A stretch of 64,000 nucleotides of DNA from Aestuariivivens marinum. GTDB taxonomy: Bacteria; Bacteroidota; Bacteroidia; Flavobacteriales; Flavobacteriaceae. The stretch is taken from positions 930,001-994,000 of the forward strand of contig NZ_JAKMCR010000001.1 of assembly GCF_022662175.1 (NCBI RefSeq), read 5' to 3'. Every line of letters begins with the position of its first letter. Position 1 is the first letter of the stretch. The notes below the pieces were generated by a model. That model was not told the DNA's origin. It ran no database searches and saw only the letters and a list, made by a program, of their open reading frames with translations. Both the position numbers and the translations under genes were made by a program. Positions 28,156-35,556 of this stretch are shown one piece after another.

Positions 28156-28776
28156 ATGTCACTAAAAAAATCCATTATAATCATTTTCATCATTTTATTG
28201 GTCGACCAAATCAGTAAAATATATGTAAAGACCCATTTTATAATAGGGGAAGATGTGCCCGTTTTTAACTGGTTTAAAATTTATTTTATAGAAAATGACG
28301 GTATGGCATGGGGAACAAAAATTAGTGATTTTGTTTCTTTTATTTCAGATAGAACAGCAAAAATTGTATTGTCACTATTTCGTGTTGTGGCCATATTTGG
28401 TATTGGGTATTGGTTATGCAGTGCCATAAAAAAGCAAAGTCCTAAAGTGCTTATACTGGCCATCGCTTTTATTTTTTCTGGAGCCTTAGGTAATATTATA
28501 GATTCTGTTTTTTATGGGGTCTTCTTTAGTGATAGTCATGGTCAAGTAGCTAGCTTTTTTCCGCAAACAGGTGGTTACGATACCCTATTTCATGGTAAGG
28601 TTGTAGATATGCTCTATTTTCCATTGTATAAAGGTTATTTACCAGAATGGTTACCATTTTATGGAGGGCAATTTTTTACCTTTTTTGAGCCTGTCTTTAA
28701 TATTGCCGATGTAGCTATTAGCACAGGCTTTGTTATGCTTATTGTGTTCAATAAGAAGGCGTTTTCAAAAAAGTAA
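28156..28776 (+). CDS. lspA: Lipoprotein signal peptidase (signal peptidase II)
   Basis: A 206-residue inner-membrane aspartyl protease that removes the signal peptide of prolipoproteins after lipidation. Four hydrophobic segments are present. Catalytic motifs: LLVDQISKIYVKTHF near the first segment, the FIENDGMAWG block, GNIIDSVFYGVFF, and VVDMLYFP with VFNIADVAIS, which carry the two catalytic Asp. The start is set at ATG 28156 (MSLKKSIII), because the 30 residues that the frame adds upstream are encoded by an intergenic repeat. The protein is longer than E. coli LspA (164) through a loop insert, as in other Bacteroidota. The window encodes many lipoproteins that depend on it. Confidence 0.95.
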   Translation: MSLKKSIIIIFIILLVDQISKIYVKTHFIIGEDVPVFNWFKIYFIENDGMAWGTKISDFVSFISDRTAKIVLSLFRVVAIFGIGYWLCSAIKKQSPKVLILAIAFIFSGALGNIIDSVFYGVFFSDSHGQVASFFPQTGGYDTLFHGKVVDMLYFPLYKGYLPEWLPFYGGQFFTFFEPVFNIADVAISTGFVMLIVFNKKAFSKK

Positions 28777-28866
28777 CCCAAATCTTTATTTAGTAAGTAT
28801 TTTTTTACCTCATTTATGTTTGTTAATTTTAATTTTCAATAAGATGTGTATAAAAATTCTTAGTTA

Positions 28867-30750
28867 ATGAAAATTAAAATTTCTTTCCTGATAATCATAG
28901 CATTTGTCAATTTTTGCTTTTCACAAAACACTTTTGATATTATTTTTCCAAAAACCGATGTGGAGCGCAATCAAAAGTGCCAACGTTGTGTCCAAATGTT
29001 TCAACAAAAGCCTAAGGAAGTTTATTTTTCAATTGAACGTGAGCGGAACAACCTCTATTTTAAAATAACAGATAAGAACTGGTTTCTTAACTTTTTTAAA
29101 AATCCAACAGATGGCATGGCGATTGATGTTATTGATAAAAACCGGTATGATTGTGCTAATGATACTATTGTAAATGAGCAAATAAGGGGCATGCTGCTTA
29201 AGCCTATTTATGCACAAAGGCTTAAAAGCGGATTGAAGGAAGACGGCGATGCTTATTTTAGGGTTTTTGTTGGTAAGCTGCCGGATACCTATTTAAAAAG
29301 GGAATTAGAATACAACATTCTTTTCCTTAATAATAAAACCTTCTGCCGCTACCAAACCATTTACAATTTGGAATCTTATCCTTGGGAGTTGTTGGATATG
29401 GGCATGTATCTCGATTCTTTAACTTTTAGTACAAAAAAGATAACCACCGTTAAGGAAGGCTATGTTTTAAAGCAAAAAACTTTGGTGTTTACAATCCCGT
29501 TTAAAAAAAATAAGGCCGATTATTCTCCTGAAGATATTAAACCTTTGTATGATTCTTTAAGGTTAACCGATTTTAATATCAAAACCATAACCATCCGCGC
29601 CTATGCTTCGGTGGAGGGAACTTTGGAGCGAAACAAAGAGCTGCAAACCAAACGAGCTGCCAGTATAGCTAAAGCGCTTCAATCATTTCAAGAGCCTACA
29701 GTAGTGACAAATATTCAGGCAAGTGAAAACTGGGTGGAATTTTTAAATGATATTTCAGAATCCAAGTATTCTTACATAAAAAAATTGAATAAGGCTGAAA
29801 TCAAAAACCGTTTAGCCAGCGGTCTTTCAGAAGAATTAGAACCCTATTTGAAAAACCATCGAAAAGCGGTTATAAAATTAGAATTAGAACGGAAAGATAA
29901 TTATAAGGATATCTCTGAAGAAGCATTGATTCTGCGATTCAATAAAGCTTTAAATGAAGATGAATTGGAACAAGCTACAGAAATTCAAAATGCCATTTTT
30001 GAAAGAATTAGACGCAATAATATTTCGCCAGATTTATTACATAAAATGAATATTCCAAAACAAGAGCGCTTTGTTAAGATATTCAATAAAAATTCGGCAT
30101 TTCGTTTTATGAAGGATATCCGTGAGGGCCTCATTGTTCATAATGAATTGAAGGAATTGGAAAAATTGGCGCCTAAAGACCCCAAACTAAAATATAATAT
30201 CGTGGCGACAACCTTTCCCATTTGGCGTTACAATTGGATGAAAATTAATGAATTGGATTTTGAAAAGCAGATAAAGAATCTAAGAAATTATGGTATCCAT
30301 GCATCTTTGATAGATAGAATGCTTGTAAATTTCCACATTGTGAAAGCTGAAAAATATATGCGGAAAAGAAATTATGGAGCTAAAGATAAATCGATTGATT
30401 TCATAAAAGCACATTACAACAATTTCCCGTTATCAGATTTTGATTATCTCAGTCTAGCTCAATTTTTAACCTATTATTCAAAATCGGAAGATGCAGTAGG
30501 TTTACTTAGTGCTAAAGCACGTAGTATTGATATTAATGTGGATTTGCTCTTTTATTATTTAAACCTCACATTGGTCGACAAAGCATTAACCAAAGACGAA
30601 GATTACAGAACAATTATGCTGAATGCTATCAACATGAACAAGGAAAGATATTGTAAATTGTTTAACAATAAAGAAAAAGGGGGCGTAACATTTCAATTAT
30701 TGGAAAATGAATATTTAAGAAAGACCTATTGTGAAAACTGTAATGATTAA
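28867..30750 (+). CDS. Periplasmic/envelope protein with OmpA-like segment, function unknown
   Basis: A 627-residue protein with a signal peptide (cut near CFSQ). A C-x-x-C (Cys38, Cys41) lies just after it and another at the extreme C-terminus (Cys622, Cys625). Residues about 195-275 resemble an OmpA C-like domain (FTIPFKKNKADYSPEDI, then ITIRAYASVEG and the RAASIAKAL helix), which in OmpA binds peptidoglycan. The C-terminal half is helical, rich in Lys and Glu, TPR-like, with no catalytic signature. It has its own 90-base leader and converges with the folate-ligase gene, overlapping it by four bases. I do not recognise a named family for the full length. Confidence 0.75.
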   Translation: MKIKISFLIIIAFVNFCFSQNTFDIIFPKTDVERNQKCQRCVQMFQQKPKEVYFSIERERNNLYFKITDKNWFLNFFKNPTDGMAIDVIDKNRYDCANDTIVNEQIRGMLLKPIYAQRLKSGLKEDGDAYFRVFVGKLPDTYLKRELEYNILFLNNKTFCRYQTIYNLESYPWELLDMGMYLDSLTFSTKKITTVKEGYVLKQKTLVFTIPFKKNKADYSPEDIKPLYDSLRLTDFNIKTITIRAYASVEGTLERNKELQTKRAASIAKALQSFQEPTVVTNIQASENWVEFLNDISESKYSYIKKLNKAEIKNRLASGLSEELEPYLKNHRKAVIKLELERKDNYKDISEEALILRFNKALNEDELEQATEIQNAIFERIRRNNISPDLLHKMNIPKQERFVKIFNKNSAFRFMKDIREGLIVHNELKELEKLAPKDPKLKYNIVATTFPIWRYNWMKINELDFEKQIKNLRNYGIHASLIDRMLVNFHIVKAEKYMRKRNYGAKDKSIDFIKAHYNNFPLSDFDYLSLAQFLTYYSKSEDAVGLLSAKARSIDINVDLLFYYLNLTLVDKALTKDEDYRTIMLNAINMNKERYCKLFNNKEKGGVTFQLLENEYLRKTYCENCND

Positions 30751-31310
30751 AATCTATAGATCGTTTCAGGCGTTACACAATAATCCAGCTTAATATCATT
30801 TTCATAAATGTCTTCAATCAGATCTTCAGCTTTAAAAAAGGAAAGGCCTACTTTTAAGGTGTTTGGTTTACAGTTAATTAAAAAATTATCATAAAACCCT
30901 TTTCCGTAACCAACTCGATGGCCATTCTTATCGAAAGCTAAAAGCGGGACAAAAACAACATCTATTTTTTTGTTGTCAATTTCAATCCCATCAATAGGTT
31001 CTGGAATACCCCAGGAATTTTTACTAAGTACTGTGTTATCAGTTAGTAAATAATTAGTAAGTGTATTGGTTTTAAAATTACTTTTAGAAACTACAATATT
31101 TTTATCTTTTCCAGAGAGAATATTTAAAATATAATCAGTATTGATTTCCTTGTGCTCTATAATAGAAAGAAAAATATGGTAAAAAGAATAGTCCCAAATA
31201 GGTAGTTTTAAAAGTTGGTTCGCGATGGCTAAACTAAAATCTTCTATATCGTTTGGAGTTAAATTATGGCGATAAGTTTTATATTTTTTTCTTAACTCAG
31301 CTTTAGTCAT
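30747..31310 (-). CDS. 5-formyltetrahydrofolate cyclo-ligase
   Basis: A 187-residue enzyme (YgfA/FthC family) that uses ATP to turn 5-formyl-THF into 5,10-methenyl-THF, removing a dead-end folate. The N-terminal KAELRKKYKTYRHNLT helix binds phosphate, and the late motif VGYGKGFYDNFL with VGLSFF is the family's signature. It is the last gene of a four-gene minus-strand operon with 3-base spacing to the aspartoacylase-like gene, and its end overlaps the convergent OmpA-like gene by four bases (TTAA shared by both stops). A functional tie of folate repair to the RimK genes ahead is not obvious. Confidence 0.94.
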   Translation of the reverse strand: MTKAELRKKYKTYRHNLTPNDIEDFSLAIANQLLKLPIWDYSFYHIFLSIIEHKEINTDYILNILSGKDKNIVVSKSNFKTNTLTNYLLTDNTVLSKNSWGIPEPIDGIEIDNKKIDVVFVPLLAFDKNGHRVGYGKGFYDNFLINCKPNTLKVGLSFFKAEDLIEDIYENDIKLDYCVTPETIYRF

Positions 31311-31313
31311 GTA

Positions 31314-32285
31314 TTATCGTTTTAGTTTGGTGGTAATATGAAAAAGGGCATCACCTTGGTAAACTATAGGAGATTCGTTAATGTTAATTATATAACCAGA
31401 ATTTAAAGCCCTAACAAAAAAATTAAACTTACCGTAGGGGTCAGTTATATTACCAATAATATCTTCCTTTTTAACTTTTGAACCAATTGCAACAGACGTC
31501 TTAAACATGCCTGAATATTTCGCGCGTTGCCACTTACTCTCGGTTATAAAAATACAGTCCTTTTTAGGTTTTGTAGATTTAAAAACTGTTTTTAGCATAC
31601 CTAAATGTTTTAAAATACGTTTTGAACCGTTTACCCCAGAATTAGTAATTGTCTCATCAATATGAAACGATTTACCGCCTTCGAAAAGTAACATAGGTTT
31701 ACCCAATTTGTTGCATGTTGCTCTAAATGATTTTGATAAATTTTTGGAGTATAGGACAAAAGGTGCTCCAAAAATTTTAGCCAATATTTCGAGATCTTTT
31801 TTGTCTTTAGAGCATCTAAGCTGAGGAGCATTGAACCTCCCCGAGCCACCCGTATGGAAATCAATAATTAAATCGGCATGGGGGACAACGTCATTAATTA
31901 GTTTAAAAGCCACCCTACTGGCCAAAGATCCATTTGGACTACCTGGAAAAACCCGATTTAGGTCACGGCCATCGGGAAATTCTCGCTTTAAATTAATGAA
32001 TCCAAAAATATTAATGATGGGCATACATATGATAGTGCCAATTTTAGGTTTGTTAATGCCTTTAGCAATAAGTTGACGTATAATTTCAACCCCATTAACT
32101 TCGTCGCCATGAATACCAGCTGTAAACAATACAGTAGGACCAGGTTTCTTGGAGCGCTCAATAATAACAGGGACGTTTACAGGTGATGAGGTGTGTAGGT
32201 TGGCAACACTAAAATTCACTTCTTTACTTTCTCCGGGCTTTATGCTTTCGTTAAGTATAAAAAGTAGATTACTTTCTGTGCTCAT
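31314..32285 (-). CDS. Succinylglutamate desuccinylase/aspartoacylase-family zinc hydrolase
   Basis: A 323-residue M14-like zinc hydrolase. The zinc ligands are visible as His59 and Glu62 in AGIHGDEVNG and His144 in LIIDFHTGG; RDLNRVFPG around residue 108 is the substrate-binding Arg-Asp-Leu-Asn-Arg motif, and FEGG around 215 supplies the catalytic Glu. The C-terminal 80 residues form a barrel-like domain as in AstE/AspA. These enzymes split N-acyl amino acids or amide bonds to Glu/Asp. It lies 4 bases behind rimK, so a role in trimming or recycling glutamate tails made by RimK is plausible; this is inference from the operon, not from the sequence. Confidence 0.88.
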   Translation of the reverse strand: MSTESNLLFILNESIKPGESKEVNFSVANLHTSSPVNVPVIIERSKKPGPTVLFTAGIHGDEVNGVEIIRQLIAKGINKPKIGTIICMPIINIFGFINLKREFPDGRDLNRVFPGSPNGSLASRVAFKLINDVVPHADLIIDFHTGGSGRFNAPQLRCSKDKKDLEILAKIFGAPFVLYSKNLSKSFRATCNKLGKPMLLFEGGKSFHIDETITNSGVNGSKRILKHLGMLKTVFKSTKPKKDCIFITESKWQRAKYSGMFKTSVAIGSKVKKEDIIGNITDPYGKFNFFVRALNSGYIININESPIVYQGDALFHITTKLKR

Positions 32286-32289
32286 AACA

Positions 32290-33165
32290 TTAACGTCTAT
32301 TTCTTTCTAAATAAGTTATAATGCTTTTGGCTATGTTTCTTCCTGTGGCACTTTCAATACCTTCTAAACCAGGGGTAGAATTCACTTCCAATAATAAAGG
32401 CCCTCTACTGGACTGTAACATATCTACACCACAGATGGGGAGTTTTAAAGCACGAGCGGCATTCATGGCGACACGTAATTCGGCTTCACTGAGTTTAACA
32501 ACTTTAGCTGTACCACCACGATGAAGATTGGAACGAAACTCACCTTCTTTCCCTTGACGTTTCATAGCTCCAACTACATGGCCATCTACAACAAGAGCCC
32601 TTAAGTCAGCACCTTTTGCTTCAGCAATATATTCTTGTACCAATGCTCTGGCTTGTAAACCATTAAATGCTTCTAAAACCGATTTGGCTGCATTTTTAGT
32701 CTCTGCTAAAACAACACCCAAACCTTGCGTGCCTTCCAACAATTTAATGATTACTGGTGTGCCACCAACATGTGAAAGTACTTGCTCTATATCTCTCGAA
32801 TAATTGGTGAAAACCGTTTTGGGCATACCAATACCTGCCTTTGAAAGCCTTTGGAAACTACGCAGTTTGTCTCGAGACCTAATTATAGCATCTGAAGTAA
32901 CCGAAGTAAAAACGTTCATCATTTCAAACTGTCTTACCACTGCACAACCGAAGAACGTTACCGATGCACCAATACGGGGTATTATAGCATCAACATAGTC
33001 TAAATAACGATCTTTATAATAGATGGTAGGTTTTTCCTTTTCAATAATGATGTCGCATTTTAAGGGATCGATAACCTCGACTAAATGGCCTCTGTTTTCA
33101 CCTTCTTCAACCAAACGCTCGGTAGAATAAAGATTAGGGTTTCTAGATAGAATGACTATGTTCAT
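32290..33165 (-). CDS. rimK: RimK-family alpha-L-glutamate ligase (ATP-grasp)
   Basis: A 291-residue ATP-grasp ligase. The N-terminal domain (1-90) has [20 protein letters not shown], and the ATP-grasp fold follows with [15 protein letters not shown] (Lys and glycine-rich loop), [19 protein letters not shown], and the metal-binding end [21 protein letters not shown]. In E. coli RimK adds glutamates to the C-terminus of ribosomal protein S6 (and makes poly-alpha-glutamate in vitro). Neighbours are a RimB-like protease 1 base upstream and an aspartoacylase-type hydrolase 4 bases downstream, so all four genes of this operon are translated together. The S6 target itself is not in the window. Confidence 0.95.
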   Translation of the reverse strand: MNIVILSRNPNLYSTERLVEEGENRGHLVEVIDPLKCDIIIEKEKPTIYYKDRYLDYVDAIIPRIGASVTFFGCAVVRQFEMMNVFTSVTSDAIIRSRDKLRSFQRLSKAGIGMPKTVFTNYSRDIEQVLSHVGGTPVIIKLLEGTQGLGVVLAETKNAAKSVLEAFNGLQARALVQEYIAEAKGADLRALVVDGHVVGAMKRQGKEGEFRSNLHRGGTAKVVKLSEAELRVAMNAARALKLPICGVDMLQSSRGPLLLEVNSTPGLEGIESATGRNIAKSIITYLERNRR

Positions 33166-33166
33166 G

Positions 33167-33586
33167 CTAATGAGTTAAGTAAGACACGTTTTCCAAATCA
33201 ACATCAACTAAAAATTTCCGTCTTAAAAATTGCCTGCCAATCAATACGGGAAACTTCATGTCGTCTCTTGTGCTTAAAGTTAAGTTAATCTTGTACGTTT
33301 TTCCAAAAAATATAGCTTCAGATTTCACTTTATAGCGATTTTCCTTATAACCATTGCTACTTTTTACATTGGTATGTGAAAATGTGTCAAAAATAATTTC
33401 GGTTTTACCAAAATTTTGATGAACCTCACTATTAAAAATACATCTTAATGTACGGTCTTCTTCTATGATTTCAGAACAATGAATAGCAGAAGTATAAGCT
33501 CCTGTATCTATTTTTACATCTATGTCGTATAATCCCAGTTTTGGGAAGTCAATTTTATCAACTCGCCCAATAATTTTTTTGCTCAT
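33167..33586 (-). CDS. RimB-like retropepsin-type protease (ATP-dependent zinc protease family)
   Basis: A 139-residue protein of the PF05618 family. [12 protein letters not shown] near residue 25 has the Asp-Thr-Gly-Ala triad of pepsin/retropepsin folds, with Asp27 the likely catalytic residue; the late block [17 protein letters not shown] is the family's second landmark. The old family name mentions zinc and ATP, but the sequence shows an aspartic-protease fold. The start at ATG 33586 ([13 protein letters not shown]) is preferred to a TTG at 33610. In Pseudomonas the related RimB is a protease that acts on RimK-modified S6. It is one base ahead of rimK and leads the operon. Confidence 0.9.
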   Translation of the reverse strand: MSKKIIGRVDKIDFPKLGLYDIDVKIDTGAYTSAIHCSEIIEEDRTLRCIFNSEVHQNFGKTEIIFDTFSHTNVKSSNGYKENRYKVKSEAIFFGKTYKINLTLSTRDDMKFPVLIGRQFLRRKFLVDVDLENVSYLTH

Positions 33587-33657
33587 TAGCGTATATGAAA
33601 AGTGGCGCAAGGTAGCAAATTAGTTAATTCAAAATACATTAGGTTTTAAATATTATT

Positions 33658-33665
33658 TACCTTTG
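33658..33665 (+). promoter_or_regulatory. Candidate promoter box for uvrC
   Basis: TACCTTTG matches TAnnTTTG exactly and ends five bases before the uvrC ATG, suggesting a nearly leaderless transcript. It lies in the 84-base divergent region shared with the rimB-like gene. Confidence 0.45.
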
Positions 33666-33670
33666 AGATA

Positions 33671-35464
33671 ATGGATAACCCTGCGTTAGAGATACAGTTA
33701 AAAACCCTACCAAACCAACCCGGCGTTTATCAATATTTTGATAAGGAAGGTGCCATCATTTATGTTGGAAAAGCTAAAAATTTAAAAAAGCGGGTAAGTT
33801 CTTATTTTACCAAAACCCATGATAACGGTAAAACTAGTGTGTTGGTAAAGAAAATAGCCTATATAAAGCATATTGTAGTCGAAACGGAAACCGATGCGCT
33901 GTTGCTGGAAAACAATTTGATAAAGAAACATAAACCACGCTATAATGTAATGCTTAAGGACGATAAGTCCTATCCGTGGATTTGTATAAAGAATGAACGC
34001 TTTCCCAGAGTGTTTTCTACAAGACGTATCTTTAAAGGAGGTGGTGAATATTTTGGCCCTTACACTAGTGTGAAAACGGTACAAACTCTTTTGGATTTAA
34101 TAAAAGGCCTGTATAGCTTACGAACGTGTAATTATCAATTATCTGAAGAAAAAATTAAAGCTGGTAAATTTAAGGTTTGCTTGGAATATCACTTAGGGAA
34201 TTGTAAAGGGGCTTGTGAAGGTTTGGAGACCGAATTGGAATACAACAAGAACATCAAGGCCATTAAGCAGATTTTAAAAGGAAATTTTAAGGATTCTTTA
34301 CAGCAATTTAAAAATCAGATGCAAGATTATGCAGAGACTATGCTGTTTGAAGAAGCGCAAAAAATAAAGGAGAAGATAGAGGTCTTAGAGAATTACCAAG
34401 CCAAATCAACTATAGTAAACCCAAAAATTAATAATGTAGATGTATTTTCTATAGTTAGTGACGAAAGCTATGGCTACATTAACTTTTTACAGTTGTCCTA
34501 CGGTTCCATAATTAGGTCGCACACCTTAGAGTTAAAAAAACGGTTGGATGAGACCGACGAAGCACTGTTAGAACTGGCCATTACCGAAATTCGGCAGCGA
34601 TTCCATTCCAAATCCAAGGAAGTTTATGTGCCTTTTAAAGTCGACTTAGGGGAGGCTATTAAAATTACGGTCCCAAAGCTAGGAGACAAAAAACACATAT
34701 TAGATTTATCGCTTCGCAATGCCAAATACTTTAGGATGGAACGGTTCAAACAAATGAAAATTGTTGACCCCGATAGACATGCCAATCGTATAATGGTACA
34801 AATGAAAGCCGATTTAAGACTTAGAGAAGAACCAAGACATATAGAATGTTTTGATAACAGTAATATACAAGGGACAAACCCCGTTGCTGCTTGTGTGGTG
34901 TTTAAAAATGGAAAACCCAGTAAAAAGGATTATCGTCATTTTAATATAAAAACCGTTGAAGGACCAGATGATTTTGCTTCTATGGAGGAAGTGGTATACA
35001 GACGTTACAAACGTTTGTTGGATGAAGAACAACCCTTACCGCAACTTATAATTATTGATGGAGGCAAGGGACAATTGTCATCTGCATTAAAAAGTTTGGA
35101 TGCACTCAACTTAAGAGGAAAGATTGCTATTGTTGGGATTGCCAAACGTTTAGAAGAATTATTTTATCCGAATGATCCAATTCCCTTATATTTAGATAAA
35201 AAAAGCGAAACCCTGAAAATCATTCAACAGTTGCGTAACGAGGCCCACCGGTTTGGTATTGAACACCACCGTAACAAACGCAGTAAAAATGCCTTAAATA
35301 CAGAGTTGGAAACCATAAATGGCATCGGTAAAAAAACAGTTGTAGAGCTATTAAAGCATTTTAAATCGGCAAAACGTGTTGCCAATGCCAAATTGGATGA
35401 ACTAGAAGATGTGATTGGAAAATTCAAGGCTGAAAAGGTATATAATTATTATCATAGGAATTAA
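33671..35464 (+). CDS. uvrC: Excinuclease ABC subunit C
   Basis: A 597-residue nucleotide-excision-repair nuclease that makes both cuts around UvrB-marked lesions. The GIY-YIG domain is at residues 13-95 (PGVYQYFDKEGAIIYVGKAK, then LLENNLIKKHKPRYN); a cysteine-bearing segment follows (CLEYHLGNCKGACEG); the UVR motif lies near 205-240; the RNase H-like nuclease domain has IECFDNSNIQGTNP and IIDGGKGQLSSAL; and helix-hairpin-helix repeats close the protein (LETINGIGKKTVVELL). It lies divergently from the rim operon and 92 bases ahead of the patatin-like gene, which has its own start. Confidence 0.98.
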   Translation: MDNPALEIQLKTLPNQPGVYQYFDKEGAIIYVGKAKNLKKRVSSYFTKTHDNGKTSVLVKKIAYIKHIVVETETDALLLENNLIKKHKPRYNVMLKDDKSYPWICIKNERFPRVFSTRRIFKGGGEYFGPYTSVKTVQTLLDLIKGLYSLRTCNYQLSEEKIKAGKFKVCLEYHLGNCKGACEGLETELEYNKNIKAIKQILKGNFKDSLQQFKNQMQDYAETMLFEEAQKIKEKIEVLENYQAKSTIVNPKINNVDVFSIVSDESYGYINFLQLSYGSIIRSHTLELKKRLDETDEALLELAITEIRQRFHSKSKEVYVPFKVDLGEAIKITVPKLGDKKHILDLSLRNAKYFRMERFKQMKIVDPDRHANRIMVQMKADLRLREEPRHIECFDNSNIQGTNPVAACVVFKNGKPSKKDYRHFNIKTVEGPDDFASMEEVVYRRYKRLLDEEQPLPQLIIIDGGKGQLSSALKSLDALNLRGKIAIVGIAKRLEELFYPNDPIPLYLDKKSETLKIIQQLRNEAHRFGIEHHRNKRSKNALNTELETINGIGKKTVVELLKHFKSAKRVANAKLDELEDVIGKFKAEKVYNYYHRN

Positions 35465-35556
35465 ATTAATGATTTGTCATTTAGAATCGTTAAGTTTATC
35501 TTAAGGGTGTTGATGTACTAAGATGTAAACTGGAGATAGAAATCAAAAAGATTAAT

